Shown here piece by piece: positions 1 through 9,150 of a stretch of DNA of 64,000 nucleotides; positions within the stretch are counted from its first letter, which is position 1; each line of letters opens with the position of its first letter. Position numbers and translations under genes: made by a program. The notes under the pieces were generated by a model. It did not search any database and was not told where the DNA came from. It was given only the letters and a program-made list of their open reading frames with translations. Source of the stretch: Sulfolobales archaeon Acd1 (GTDB lineage: Archaea > Thermoproteota > Thermoprotei_A > Sulfolobales > Sulfolobaceae); NCBI GenBank assembly GCA_000389735.1, contig APJY01000001.1:434001-498000 (forward strand), read 5' to 3'.

Positions 1-705
1 AAACTACATTACGTAGGGATCACGAGCAGGTACGGCTTCATGGGAGCCACGGCGAGCGTTAGGGCCAGGGCAATCCCCCTCAGAACCGCGATGCCGATAG
101 TTGCGGCCATAGGGGTGATTTACTTCATCGTGCTGAGCATCCTGAGGGCATCGGGTACCGAGAGCGTCACCACGGCCATGATTATGGGCACTGTTTACAT
201 GTTTACCTTCGTCATGACCACTGCAGGGTCATCTAGCGTGACCATGGAGAGGTTCTGGCCCACAGTTGTTAGCTTGGGGCCGAAGTACCTGAAGTACGTT
301 ATCTTATCCTCAGTGATCCAGGCCATGGTGTTGATCTCGCCCGTCGGAATAGCTCAATTAACCTTCCTCCTCCTTTACGAGACCTCTTACTTCATCGATT
401 CGGCGTTAGTGCTCTTCGGCTACATACCGTTGGCAACGGCGATATCCATAATGATCTTCGCTTACTTCATTCCAGTTCAGCTGAAGGACGACCTCAACGT
501 GACTTATCAGGAGTTCAGGCCCATCGGGTTCGTTGCGGGAATGCTGACGGGGCTTCTCTTCATGCCCGCCGCGTTATTCACGTTGATCCCCGCCTGGGTT
601 ATGGTCGTGGCGATAGCCTTAATCGCACTCATCCTCGCAGCCCTTACCTCGGAGGACGTGCTGAAAATCCTGATTGAGAAAATGACAGAGAGAGGTTACA
701 TCTGA
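1..705 (+). CDS. Multi-pass membrane protein, 5' end outside the window
   Basis: The reading frame is open from the first base, so the gene very probably begins upstream; the first internal ATG is at 40. The visible 234 residues form about six hydrophobic segments separated by short charged loops, with a soluble tail of about 15 residues. There is no motif I can assign to a family. Its role is unknown; the alternating membrane segments and lack of a catalytic motif suggest a permease component, for example of an ABC-2-like exporter, but that is inference. A T-rich stretch at about 711-716 just after the stop may act as a terminator. purE follows on the same strand after 32 bases. Confidence 0.7.
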   Translation, partial: KLHYVGITSRYGFMGATASVRARAIPLRTAMPIVAAIGVIYFIVLSILRASGTESVTTAMIMGTVYMFTFVMTTAGSSSVTMERFWPTVVSLGPKYLKYVILSSVIQAMVLISPVGIAQLTFLLLYETSYFIDSALVLFGYIPLATAISIMIFAYFIPVQLKDDLNVTYQEFRPIGFVAGMLTGLLFMPAALFTLIPAWVMVVAIALIALILAALTSEDVLKILIEKMTERGYI

Positions 706-737
706 GAGCTTTTTGCCTCAAGCCTTTACTCTCTCTC

Positions 738-1217
738 GTGCCGAAGGTCGCGGTCATAATGGGCTCGAAGTCGGACTGGGAAGTGATGAAGGAGGCGGTT
801 CAGGTGCTGAAGGAGTTCGGGGTGGAGGTGGAGGTCAGGGTCGTCTCAGCCCACAGGACTCCTGACTTCATGGCGGAGTACGCCAAGACCGCGAGCGAGA
901 GGGGCATCGAGGTGATAATAGCGGGAGCCGGAGGGGCCGCCCACTTGCCTGGAATGACCGCCAGCCACACCCACTTGCCCGTGATAGGGGTGCCTGTACC
1001 TTCGAAGCACCTGAACGGCTTAGACTCGCTCCTCTCAATAGTCCAGATGCCTTATGGAATCCCTGTAGCTACTGTGGCCATAGGCAACGCCAAGAACGCG
1101 GCCCTGCTGGCGATAAGAATCCTCTCCATAAAGTACCCCGAGCTCGCCCAGAAGATGAAGGAGTTCATGGAGAGAATGAAACAGGAAGTCCTCAGCACGG
1201 AACTGCCGGAGGCCTGA
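738..1217 (+). CDS. purE: N5-carboxyaminoimidazole ribonucleotide mutase PurE
   Basis: PurE interconverts N5-CAIR and CAIR (or carboxylates AIR, depending on class) in de novo purine synthesis; it is a cytosolic oligomer. The 159 residues match the usual single-domain length. The N-terminal MGSKSDW nucleotide-binding motif, the SAHRTP motif and the [11 protein letters not shown] motif are intact, the last two lining the active site. Translation starts at GTG 738. The gene stands alone, 49 kb from the purC-S-Q-L-F-F'-D-M operon. No purK is visible in the window, so whether it is class I (mutase) or class II (AIR carboxylase) cannot be decided from context. Confidence 0.95.
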   Translation: MPKVAVIMGSKSDWEVMKEAVQVLKEFGVEVEVRVVSAHRTPDFMAEYAKTASERGIEVIIAGAGGAAHLPGMTASHTHLPVIGVPVPSKHLNGLDSLLSIVQMPYGIPVATVAIGNAKNAALLAIRILSIKYPELAQKMKEFMERMKQEVLSTELPEA

Positions 1218-1281
1218 GGGATATCGAGCGTCACGAGGGCTACGATAGCTCGTTTTAAAGACGTGATGCTTAGCGAGGCCT

Positions 1282-3099
1282 TCATACAGCTCCCAGCAGG
1301 GCCCTTAACGCCCTGTAAACCTCGGCGACGCTCCAGGCCTGGGCGAAGGCCCCAGCGGGTCTATAAGGCGGTACGTCCTCGAAGAGCTCGGGCAGGAAGC
1401 CGTTCCTCGACTTCACCGTCTCGATCATGGGGTACAGGTAATGCAACAGCTCGAGGGCTTCCTCCCTGAAGTACCTGAGCACGAAGTCGACGTAAGCCCC
1501 GAGAAGCCAGGGCCAAATCACGCCGTTATGATAGGCCAGATCCCTCTCCGCCCTGGGCCCCCTCCAGGTGGGCCTGTACTTCGGGTCCCTCCTGCTCAAG
1601 GTAGAGAGGCCGTAAGGCCTGAGGAGCTCTGCCTCAACGGTGGTCTTCACTACGTTAACCATCTCCTCGGGGCCCACGGGGAACGGGAGGGAGTAGGCGA
1701 ATAACATGTTGGGCCTTACGCTCCGGTCGGGAACCCCCTCGGGGGAGATGTAGTCGTAAAGGCCCCAGGGCGCGGTGAACGCCTCGGCGAAGGCAGACTT
1801 GAGCCTCTCCGCTCTACTGCTGAACTCCTCGACCGGCTCATCACCTAGGGACTCCCGCATGTCGTTGAACGCCATCAGGGCGTTGTAGAGCAGGGCGTTG
1901 ACATCAACCGCAGCCCCCTCCCTGGGTGTTACCACTGTACCGTCGAAGCTGGCGTCCATCCAGGTCCTCGGCGCCCCTGAGTGGTAAAGAAGGCCGTCTC
2001 TCCAGTACAGCACCCTCGTCCCCCGGACGTAATACCACAGGCAATCCTCGACCGCTCTCAGGGCTTCCCTGACGAAGTCCTTGTCCTTAGACTTCAGGAA
2101 GTACTTGTAGAGCGCGTTGACGGCCCACAGCGTTACGTCGACCCCCAGGTAGAACGGCTCACCTCCGGGCGTTATGTGGTTGGGGAGCAGGCCCTCGTTG
2201 CAATAGGAGAGGTACCTCCTGAAGATCGACTTGGCCTGTTCGAACCCTCCGTCGAGCAGAAGTAGGCCCTCCATGGAGATGAACGTGTCCCTGCCCCACT
2301 CGTCGAACCAGTGGTAGCCCGCCATAATGGCGTAGCCCTCCTTCCCCTTGACCACGAAGGCCTTGGTCGCCTCCCTCAGAAGGGATATCTCGTCCTGCGG
2401 GGACTCGGCCTTCTCAGCGTAGCCGGGCCTCTTGGGGTAAAACACCAGCTCCACCGAGCCCTCGGCCTCGATACAGAAGGGGTTGAACAGGTCCTCCACG
2501 TAGTGGTTACCCAGGCTCCTGTCAACGTCGTACTGGAAGTTGTAGTACCAGTAGCCACTGGTGTACGGCCTGCCGTTCGAGTAGCTCACCCTGAGGTGGG
2601 GCGTGCCGTCCCTGAGCACGAGGATCTCCTTTTCCCTGAAGGACGTCTCGAAGTAGTACTGACCCCTCCTCATGACGTCGTGATGGCTCCTGTAGCCCAC
2701 TAACGGGCAGAGCTTGAGCCTCCCCTTCTCGGCCGAGTACCTGACTATAACGCAATCCACCCCTTGGCAGGCCACGATCTCCTTCGCGACAGTAACGCCT
2801 TCCACGCTGTACCTCCACGAGACGTAGTTCCTCCCCCAAGTGAAGGACTGAATGTACTCGTAGCCTTTCGGGTGAGTCACGTCGGGCACGTAGCGGTTGG
2901 TGCTGAACGGTATCTCGTCGCCGTAAATGAGGGACTCCTCGATCTTGGAGAGCAGGAGGAACCTCCTGTGGGGAGGGTTAGTCGGCGTTATGAGGAGGCC
3001 GTGGTACGTCCTCGCGTTGTGACCGCAGAAAGTGGATGAGGCGTAACCCCCGGTGCCGAATGTGAGGAGCCACTCGTCAGAGCAGGCCTCTATCTTCAA
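1282..3099 (-). CDS. Amylo-alpha-1,6-glucosidase (glycogen debranching enzyme)
   Basis: Predicted to hydrolyse alpha-1,6 branch points of glycogen. An N-terminal beta-rich domain (about residues 1-230) precedes an (alpha/alpha)6-barrel GDE_C domain. The family hallmark HWFDEWGRDTFI is at about 263-274, and a second conserved block, YHNGVIWPW, lies near residue 550; the acidic residues of these blocks are the likely catalytic ones. Length (605 aa) is normal for the archaeal single-polypeptide form. The start is TTG at 3099, 12 bases after the stop of the GH15 gene, so the two are almost certainly co-transcribed. Its product, debranched glucan, is the substrate of the GH15 neighbour. Confidence 0.9.
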   Translation of the reverse strand: MKIEACSDEWLLTFGTGGYASSTFCGHNARTYHGLLITPTNPPHRRFLLLSKIEESLIYGDEIPFSTNRYVPDVTHPKGYEYIQSFTWGRNYVSWRYSVEGVTVAKEIVACQGVDCVIVRYSAEKGRLKLCPLVGYRSHHDVMRRGQYYFETSFREKEILVLRDGTPHLRVSYSNGRPYTSGYWYYNFQYDVDRSLGNHYVEDLFNPFCIEAEGSVELVFYPKRPGYAEKAESPQDEISLLREATKAFVVKGKEGYAIMAGYHWFDEWGRDTFISMEGLLLLDGGFEQAKSIFRRYLSYCNEGLLPNHITPGGEPFYLGVDVTLWAVNALYKYFLKSKDKDFVREALRAVEDCLWYYVRGTRVLYWRDGLLYHSGAPRTWMDASFDGTVVTPREGAAVDVNALLYNALMAFNDMRESLGDEPVEEFSSRAERLKSAFAEAFTAPWGLYDYISPEGVPDRSVRPNMLFAYSLPFPVGPEEMVNVVKTTVEAELLRPYGLSTLSRRDPKYRPTWRGPRAERDLAYHNGVIWPWLLGAYVDFVLRYFREEALELLHYLYPMIETVKSRNGFLPELFEDVPPYRPAGAFAQAWSVAEVYRALRALLGAV

Positions 3100-3111
3100 C
3101 CCTACCTGAGC

Positions 3112-4950
3112 TTACAATAGGCCGACGAATTTTAGGGTTATCACGAACTCGGCGTGCGACCAGACGAGCGGAACCACGTTGGTCGAGGTCAGGGTCTCCG
3201 GGTCGACCTGTTCGGGCAGTAGACCTGAGGGTGTCGCCCTTTTTGCGGTCCAGTCCAGGTAGGCTAAGGCCTCATCCCTCTTCCCGATCATGGCCTTGTA
3301 CCTGGCCAGCCAAAGGGTGGTGATCAGCCAAGGGTTCGGCTGTGCCTTCACCCTCCTGTAAGGGTCGTCCTCGTACCTCGCCAGACCTCCGTTAACCTTC
3401 AGCTTACCCTCGACTAGCTCCGCCGTCTTCACCATCACCGGATCCTTGGGGTCTACCATGCCGAAGATGGCGGGGGCTAGCGTGCTCGAGTCGACGGTCA
3501 AGTCCTTCTGACCCTCCTTGTTAAGCATCCTTACGAACCTCCCCTCATGCGTGAGCCTCCTCATCGCCTGCTCCTTCAGGTAGGAGGAGAAGCTCTGAGC
3601 GTCAGAAGCTAATGAGTGGTCGCCCATGTCGTCGAGGAGTTGCCTCACCGAGTTGAGCCCCGCGTAGATGGTGGAGACCGTCCATATGTGAATCCCGTAC
3701 CTCTCCTCCCAAAGGTCCCAGCTGGGCTTCGGAAGGCCGTCCTCCACGAAGCCTAGAACGAACTTGACCGCCGGCCTCACGAAGCCCCTGTAGACCTCCA
3801 GCAAGTCGTCCAGATCCCTGTACATCCTATAATGCTCCCCCACGGCCCACAGCTCGATGGCCGTCTCGTCCTCCTGGATGGGATAAACGGGCTTCCCGTC
3901 CATGAACCTCGGGTGCCAAGAGGAGGCCAACCTCAAGTCCGGGTTGTACTTCTGGTAAAGGAACCCCTGCTCCGAGACCATTTCGGGCAGGGTCTTGTAG
4001 TGCTTCAGGGCTACCCCTCTGAAGCCCAGGAGGTCCAGGGCGTGGGCCACTATTCCCGCGTCCCTGGGCCACACGTAGTTGTAGTAGTCCCCCCAGAGCG
4101 AAGTGTAGCTGTAGTCCGAGGAGGCTATTATCGAGCCGTTAAGGCCGGTATGACCCCTCATCACCGCCACGCTCGCCTTCGCTAGGAAGTCGTAATCCCT
4201 CTCCCTACTGCTGATCCTCTTGGTTAACACGTTCCAGAAGCTCGACCACGCCGAGAAGGAGAGTTCCACGGAAGTAGGGGAGGCCCTGGAGGCCCTCTGG
4301 AACGCCTCGCTGTAGTCCTTCCCCAAGGCGTAGACCACGTATACTTTATTCACCCCTCCAGGGGGAACTCTCACCGTTACGGAGAAGGCCAAGTTTATGT
4401 CGCCGTTATCGGCCGCCCTGAAGTTTACCGAGGCGTCCTTAACGTCCTCGACAAGGTCACCCTTCCCTACGGCGTAGCTAGCGTCGCAGCCGTCAGCACA
4501 AAAGGCCTTGAGGGTCAGGTACCTGGAGGACTTATAGGCCACTAGCCCCTTGAGCTCGGGGTCGTAGAAGGCCGAGTCTCCTACCCTGTTGGAATAGAAG
4601 TTCACGTCGAGGAGGGAGGCGAGCGAAACGGTCGTCTCAGCGCTCTCAGGGTTGTAAAACCTGATTATTCTATAAATTATCGGGTCGTAAACGTCAAGGA
4701 AATCGGTCTTGGTCATCACGATTTTGCCCAAATCGAGCTCGGTCTGTAGGGCGTTCACCCGGGGGACGAACCTAACCGTGGGCGATAACTCCGAGACCTC
4801 CTTGGGCTGGTCGACCTTTACGTAAACCAACTCGTTGTTCCCGCCCGTTTGGTTCTCTAAACCGACGTAAGGGTAATAGAGATCGACTATCCTGCCGAAC
4901 TCGTCATAGTTAACCAGCACGACCCCGTTGCCTAAAGACGTGAACCTCAA
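3112..4950 (-). CDS. Glucoamylase-like glycoside hydrolase, family GH15
   Basis: Predicted to release glucose from non-reducing ends of alpha-glucans. About 280 N-terminal residues form the super-beta-sandwich typical of prokaryotic GH15; the rest is an (alpha/alpha)6 barrel. VWPRDAG, the DLWEERYG block (general acid glutamate) and LLPEQVDPET (general base glutamate) are visible, so the enzyme looks intact. There is no signal peptide, suggesting intracellular glycogen rather than extracellular starch as substrate. The start is TTG 4950, 55 bases after the nucleotidyltransferase gene. A trehalase-type GH15 activity, known in some archaea and actinobacteria, is the main alternative. Confidence 0.88.
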   Translation of the reverse strand: MRFTSLGNGVVLVNYDEFGRIVDLYYPYVGLENQTGGNNELVYVKVDQPKEVSELSPTVRFVPRVNALQTELDLGKIVMTKTDFLDVYDPIIYRIIRFYNPESAETTVSLASLLDVNFYSNRVGDSAFYDPELKGLVAYKSSRYLTLKAFCADGCDASYAVGKGDLVEDVKDASVNFRAADNGDINLAFSVTVRVPPGGVNKVYVVYALGKDYSEAFQRASRASPTSVELSFSAWSSFWNVLTKRISSRERDYDFLAKASVAVMRGHTGLNGSIIASSDYSYTSLWGDYYNYVWPRDAGIVAHALDLLGFRGVALKHYKTLPEMVSEQGFLYQKYNPDLRLASSWHPRFMDGKPVYPIQEDETAIELWAVGEHYRMYRDLDDLLEVYRGFVRPAVKFVLGFVEDGLPKPSWDLWEERYGIHIWTVSTIYAGLNSVRQLLDDMGDHSLASDAQSFSSYLKEQAMRRLTHEGRFVRMLNKEGQKDLTVDSSTLAPAIFGMVDPKDPVMVKTAELVEGKLKVNGGLARYEDDPYRRVKAQPNPWLITTLWLARYKAMIGKRDEALAYLDWTAKRATPSGLLPEQVDPETLTSTNVVPLVWSHAEFVITLKFVGLL

Positions 4951-5005
4951 GACCCTCTATAGAGGAAATGAGGAGGAGACAAAATCGTTACCTCCCCTTC
5001 GCCCC

Positions 5006-6256
5006 TCAGGTGAGGACGGTGTCGTAGATCTTGCTTTCGGCGTTTATATGCTTGTGCGGGTAGATCTTGGAGTTTATTAGCTCAGTACCCTCCTCTATGA
5101 CCACGTCGTCGGCTATCACGCTCCTCACTATCCTTACGGGCCTGGACTTGCTCGACCTTATCTCCACGTACCTCCCTATCACGGAGTCCTCGATAACCGC
5201 GTGGTCCCCTATGATCGTCCTGTCCATTATCGCGCTGTTAACTATCCTCACGTGCTTCCCGATCATGGTGAAGTTGTCCACGCTCGAGTTCTCTATGATC
5301 GTGCCCTCCTCGATCTGACAATGTCTGCCTATCAGTACGGAGCCCTCGAGCTTGAGCCTCCCCTGCTTGTACAGCCTGGCGATCCTCTTCCTCCTCTTTA
5401 TCGAGTCAGGGCTCGTTCCTTGGACGAACGCCCTCGCCTCCTTGGCTACCCTCACGGCCCTCAAGTCCTTCTCGTCTAGGGTGGAGAGGAGCGTCCTCAT
5501 TGCCTCGAGGTACCTGTCGGGGCTTCCCACGTCGAACCAGACCCCGTCTATCTCGTAGGCGTAGACCGGGTAGCCTTTCTCGATGAAGTAAGGAATGACG
5601 TCCTTGCCGAAGTCCATCTTGCCCATTTTCAGCATGTTCTGGAGGTCGCTGCTCTTGAACACCTTCCTTATCTCCGGGCTGATGACGTAAAGCCCGGTGT
5701 TGACCAGGTTGGAGGGCGCCTCCTCTCTCTTGGGCTTCTCCACGAACCTGGTTATCTTTCCCTCCTCATTGACGACGGCCACCCCGAACTCCTCGACTCT
5801 CTCGACCCTCTTGAGGCCTATGGTCATGAACGCTCCCTTTTGCTTGTGGAACTCCAGGACTTTCGTTACGTTCGTTTTGAAGATGTTATCGCCCTGGACC
5901 ACTACGATGTCCTCGTTTATGTCGTAGTACTCTATGCTCACCCTGACCGCGTCCGCGTTACCTACGCTCTCGTACCTCGGCATGTACTTGAAGTGAACCC
6001 TGGGCCTTATGCCGTACTTCGCCGAGAAGCCGTAACCCTCGCCGAAGTAATTGAAGAGGTCCCTGTAGTTCCAGTACCCCCTGGCCCCGAAGATGAACTC
6101 CTTGAAGCCCTGCTTTGCCAGCTCGAGTATAGTGAACTCTATTAGGGGCCTGTTGAGGAGCCTCACCACTGCCTTGGAGGTCTCGGCCGTTAGGGGCCTC
6201 AGCCTAACGGCCTCGCCGCCTATAGGAATGATGACTTTTGGGTCAATGCGGGACAT
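5006..6256 (-). CDS. Sugar-1-phosphate nucleotidyltransferase with left-handed beta-helix domain
   Basis: Residues 1-250 are a GT-A-type nucleotidyltransferase: IPIGGEAVRLRPLT is the nucleotide-binding signature, QGDN the metal-binding region, FVEKP the sugar-binding lysine region, and WFDVGSP the C-terminal active-site motif. From about residue 300 onward, hexapeptide-like repeats (isoleucine/valine every six residues) form a left-handed beta-helix, but no acetyl-CoA-binding motif is evident. It probably makes an NDP-sugar. Its position between GH15/debranching genes and a GH57 enzyme suggests NDP-glucose supply for glycogen synthesis, but a GlmU-like or dTDP-glucose role remains possible. 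ATG 6256 has an archaeal TATA-like element about 26 bases upstream. Confidence 0.88.
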   Translation of the reverse strand: MSRIDPKVIIPIGGEAVRLRPLTAETSKAVVRLLNRPLIEFTILELAKQGFKEFIFGARGYWNYRDLFNYFGEGYGFSAKYGIRPRVHFKYMPRYESVGNADAVRVSIEYYDINEDIVVVQGDNIFKTNVTKVLEFHKQKGAFMTIGLKRVERVEEFGVAVVNEEGKITRFVEKPKREEAPSNLVNTGLYVISPEIRKVFKSSDLQNMLKMGKMDFGKDVIPYFIEKGYPVYAYEIDGVWFDVGSPDRYLEAMRTLLSTLDEKDLRAVRVAKEARAFVQGTSPDSIKRRKRIARLYKQGRLKLEGSVLIGRHCQIEEGTIIENSSVDNFTMIGKHVRIVNSAIMDRTIIGDHAVIEDSVIGRYVEIRSSKSRPVRIVRSVIADDVVIEEGTELINSKIYPHKHINAESKIYDTVLT

Positions 6257-6315
6257 CTTCGTAGTATTGTATATTGTTTAACGACCATAATAAAGACGAT
6301 AAGGGTCAATGCGGG
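6240..6315. repeat. 13-bp direct repeat flanking the divergent glycogen-gene promoter
   Basis: GGGTCAATGCGGG occurs at 6240-6252 (inside the first codons of the nucleotidyltransferase gene) and again at 6303-6315, 63 bases apart, on either side of the AT-rich divergent promoter. It could be a small duplication of the gene start or a pair of operator half-sites. No known regulator is implied. Confidence 0.7.
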
Positions 6316-6323
6316 CCTTTTCC

Positions 6324-6333
6324 GTATAATAAC
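6324..6333 (+). promoter_or_regulatory. TATA box for the GH57 gene
   Basis: GTATAATAAC is centred about 34 bases before TTG 6363, predicting a short leader. The leader contains GGGAG just before the TTG, a possible Shine-Dalgarno element. Confidence 0.5.
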
Positions 6334-6362
6334 CTCAGTGGGCCAGAGTAATCCAGGGAGCC

Positions 6363-7721
6363 TTGCGCAAGCTCGCCTTCGGCTTCGAGGTTCATCAGCC
6401 CTTCAGGGTTAGGAGGGACTACTTCTGGAACCCGAGGTACAGGGGTTCGCCCCTGGAGAGGTTCTACGACGACGAGCTCAACAGGGAGGTTTTCATGAGG
6501 GTGATGCGGAAGTGTTACGTTCCCGCGACCAAGATAGTCCTGGAGTCCATAGAGGAGGCTGAGGACGAGGGGAGGGAAGTCAGGTTCTTCTACTCCGTCT
6601 CCGGTACCTTCCTGGAGCAGGCGGAGAGGTGGGGGAACGAGGTACTCGACCTCTTCAGGCAGTTGGCCTCGACCAAGAAGGTCGAGTTCCTCGCGCAGAC
6701 GTACTATCACAGCGTCACCTCCTTGTGGGACGACCTCACGGAGTGGAGGGAACAGGTTACGATGCACGTCGAGGCCGTGAGGGACCTGTTGGGCTACAAC
6801 CCCACGACCTTCGAGAACACCGAGCTTCTCACGAACGAGAGGATAGCTGAGGAGGTGAGCCAGATGGGCTTCAGGGTAGTCCTGGCCGAGGGTAAGGAGA
6901 GCGTGCTGAGGGGGAGATCCCCCAATTACCCCTACAGGGTGAGCGGCCTTCCCTTAACCGTTCTGTTCAGGAATTACAGGCTCAGCGACGACATAGCCTT
7001 CAGGTTCTCCGACAGGAGCTGGGACCAATACCCCCTGACGGCAGAGAAGTTCGCCTCCTGGGTGGCGCAGAGCGAGGGCTATTCGGGGCTGATCTTCGTG
7101 GATTACGAGACCTTCGGGGAACACCACTGGCCCGAGTCGGGAATACTGGAGTTCCTGAGGTGGCTCCCGAAGGAGCTACTGAAAAGGAACGTGGAAATGG
7201 TGACCCCCTCCATGTTGGCTGACGAGAGCTACGACGAGGTGCAACTCATGGGCACCTTCTCCTGGGCCGACGTGAGGAAGGACGAGACCGCCTGGCTGGG
7301 CAACATAATGCAGTGGGCCTACGACGAGGCAGTTAGGAGGGGGGAGATGCTGGCCAAGAGGTTAGGAGGAGAGTGGCTGAAGGCCTGGAGGTACTTCACT
7401 ACCAGCGACCATTACTACTACCTTTTCGTCGGCGAGGGGGGGCCAATGGAGGTTCACAAGTACTTCAGCTCGTTTAACACCCCCCTCGACGCGTTCATCA
7501 ACGAGTTCTTCGCGTTGGTCACGTTCGTCGAGGACATGAGGAAGGAGCTCAGGATTAAGAACGAGCCTTTCTACTTCGTCGAGGGACTAAAGAGGGGGCC
7601 TGTGGCCTGGACCTGGGACGACTTCCTGAAGATAGTCAAGAGATCGGAGAAGTACAGGAGATTCCAGGAGTTCGCCGAGAAGTGGAAGGAGAGCCTGGGC
7701 GGCGAAACGAATGAAATTTAA
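6363..7721 (+). CDS. GH57 alpha-amylase/glucanotransferase-like protein
   Basis: A 452-residue member of glycoside hydrolase family 57. Conserved regions are visible in order: FEVHQPF near the N-terminus, FENTELL in the middle (the glutamate in this region is the usual nucleophile) and FVDYETFGEHHW (aspartate acid/base region). The length matches the short GH57 alpha-amylase type found beside glycogen genes in Sulfolobales; substrate specificity (alpha-amylase, 4-alpha-glucanotransferase or branching) cannot be read from sequence alone. TTG 6363 is chosen because it gives the family N-terminus exactly. It is transcribed divergently from the nucleotidyltransferase, with which it shares a promoter region carrying a direct repeat. 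Confidence 0.88.
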   Translation: MRKLAFGFEVHQPFRVRRDYFWNPRYRGSPLERFYDDELNREVFMRVMRKCYVPATKIVLESIEEAEDEGREVRFFYSVSGTFLEQAERWGNEVLDLFRQLASTKKVEFLAQTYYHSVTSLWDDLTEWREQVTMHVEAVRDLLGYNPTTFENTELLTNERIAEEVSQMGFRVVLAEGKESVLRGRSPNYPYRVSGLPLTVLFRNYRLSDDIAFRFSDRSWDQYPLTAEKFASWVAQSEGYSGLIFVDYETFGEHHWPESGILEFLRWLPKELLKRNVEMVTPSMLADESYDEVQLMGTFSWADVRKDETAWLGNIMQWAYDEAVRRGEMLAKRLGGEWLKAWRYFTTSDHYYYLFVGEGGPMEVHKYFSSFNTPLDAFINEFFALVTFVEDMRKELRIKNEPFYFVEGLKRGPVAWTWDDFLKIVKRSEKYRRFQEFAEKWKESLGGETNEI

Positions 7722-7745
7722 TGTAAGTCTCACTTCAGTTCATTG

Positions 7746-8570
7746 ATGCTGATAAAGGACCTGATGATAACGGACCCCCCGACGCTCGAGAGGAACGCCT
7801 ACGTCTACGAGGTCTTCAGGAAGGTTAACGAGAGGGGAATCGGAAGGGTGATAGTGCTCGCCGACGGCAACCTCACCGGGATAATTTCCACGAGGGACCT
7901 CGTGAACCTGATAGACCTAAGGTGCGGGAGCTCGTGCGAGAAGTCCGACGTTTACGGGATGATATACAGGACGGCCGAGGAGATAATGAGCCCCCAGCCC
8001 CAGGTGGCCTACGAGGAGATGGAGCCCTTGGACGCCCTAACCATAATGGTCGCCAGGAACTTCGGTGCCTTACCGGTGCTTAACTCGGCGGGCAGGTTGA
8101 CAGGGATAGTGACCGAAAGGGAGATGCTCCTGCTGTTCCAGGACATAGATGAGCTCCTATCGGTTAGGAGGTTCATGTCCAAGAGGGTAAAGACCGCCTA
8201 CAAGGACGCCACGGTAAGGGACGCCGTTTCCATTATGGCCAAAGGCGGCTTCAGGAGGCTTCCCGTCACCGACGAGACGGGGAAAGTGATAGGGATCGTG
8301 ACGGCGAGCGATATAGTCAGAGGGATGGACAAGGAGATAAGGAAAGGCAACCCCGAGGAGTACGTGAGGAAACCCCTTCACGAAGTCATGAACAGGAACG
8401 TCCTAACCGTGAGGCCTGAGGACAGCGTCAACCAGGCGGCCGCAAAGATGATCATAGAGAGGGTCGGTTCCCTGTTGGTTCTAGACGAGAACGGCAAGGC
8501 AACCGGGATGATCACCGAAAGGGACCTGGTGATAGCCCTCTACCATCAGCTCCACCTCACTCTGAAGTGA
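7746..8570 (+). CDS. Protein with four CBS domains
   Basis: Four CBS repeats (about residues 5-57, 79-130, 141-195 and 213-268) fill the whole protein, with no attached catalytic or DNA-binding domain. Such paired Bateman modules bind adenine nucleotides or SAM and normally regulate a partner. ATG 7746 is directly preceded by TTG 7743 in frame; the TTG would only add one residue. It sits 24 bases behind the GH57 glycogen gene and 10 bases before ridA, so a role as an energy sensor for glucan metabolism is plausible, but this is context only. The 1-2 linker carries a CGSSC motif that could bind metal or form a disulfide. Confidence 0.88.
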   Translation: MLIKDLMITDPPTLERNAYVYEVFRKVNERGIGRVIVLADGNLTGIISTRDLVNLIDLRCGSSCEKSDVYGMIYRTAEEIMSPQPQVAYEEMEPLDALTIMVARNFGALPVLNSAGRLTGIVTEREMLLLFQDIDELLSVRRFMSKRVKTAYKDATVRDAVSIMAKGGFRRLPVTDETGKVIGIVTASDIVRGMDKEIRKGNPEEYVRKPLHEVMNRNVLTVRPEDSVNQAAAKMIIERVGSLLVLDENGKATGMITERDLVIALYHQLHLTLK

Positions 8571-8580
8571 GGGAAGAAAC

Positions 8581-8961
8581 GTGAAGGAAGTGGTGTTCAC
8601 GGAGAGGGCCCCGAAGCCGATAGGGCCCTACTCTCAGGCGATAAAGCTGGGGAACCTCCTCTTCGTTTCAGGGCAGATACCGATAGACCCCGCCACCAAT
8701 GAGGTCGTCAAGGGAGGGATAAAGGAGCAGACCGAGAGGGTCCTAGAGAACGTCAAGGCAATCCTGGAAGCCGCGAACATGACGCTCGACGACGTAGTTA
8801 TGGCCTTCGTTTACCTCAGCGACATGGCGGACTTCCCCCAGTTCAACGAGGTCTACTCCAGGTACTTCAAGGAGAGGCCTCCCGCGAGGGTCACCGTGGC
8901 CGTGAAGTCCCTGCCGAGGGACGTGAAGGTAGAGATCGCGGTTATTGCGGGTAAAGGGTGA
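8581..8961 (+). CDS. ridA: RidA family enamine/imine deaminase
   Basis: RidA (YjgF/YER057c/UK114) hydrolyses reactive 2-aminoacrylate-type enamines formed by PLP enzymes, protecting the cytosol. The 126-residue length is typical; the PIGPYSQA N-terminal motif, SGQIP, and the C-terminal [10 protein letters not shown] motif with the substrate-binding arginine are all present, which argues for the active RidA subfamily. The start is GTG 8581, 10 bases after the CBS protein, so the two are likely co-transcribed. Confidence 0.93.
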   Translation: MKEVVFTERAPKPIGPYSQAIKLGNLLFVSGQIPIDPATNEVVKGGIKEQTERVLENVKAILEAANMTLDDVVMAFVYLSDMADFPQFNEVYSRYFKERPPARVTVAVKSLPRDVKVEIAVIAGKG

Positions 8962-9084
8962 GTTTGTTAAAGGCCGTCGCTTTTCGTCAGGATAGTATTA
9001 AGGACCTCAGGACTAGTTCTTCTTCAAGAGGACTCGGTCACGTCTCCTTAGCGTTCATGCACGGAAGTGGGGATCACTGAGTAA

Positions 9085-9150
9085 AAAGGTCGGTCAGGCC
9101 TTGAGAGCCCTCATCACGAGGGCAGGGCTCGTGCCCCTCATCATTCCCCT
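9085..9150 (-). ncRNA. C/D-box guide sRNA overlapping the 3' end of the CBS-HPF gene
   Basis: Read on the minus strand, all four boxes occur in the right order and spacing: box C ATGATGA (9144-9138), 12-nt guide, box D' CTGC (9125-9122, one mismatch), 5-nt spacer, box C' GTGATGA (9117-9111), 13-nt guide, box D CTGA (9097-9094). Flanking AGG...CCT bases can form a short terminal stem, and a T5 run follows at about 9085-9089. Box C contains the TGA stop codon of the upstream coding sequence. Archaeal C/D sRNAs guide 2'-O-methylation of rRNA or tRNA at the fifth base from D/D'. I could not identify the targets. Confidence 0.62.
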
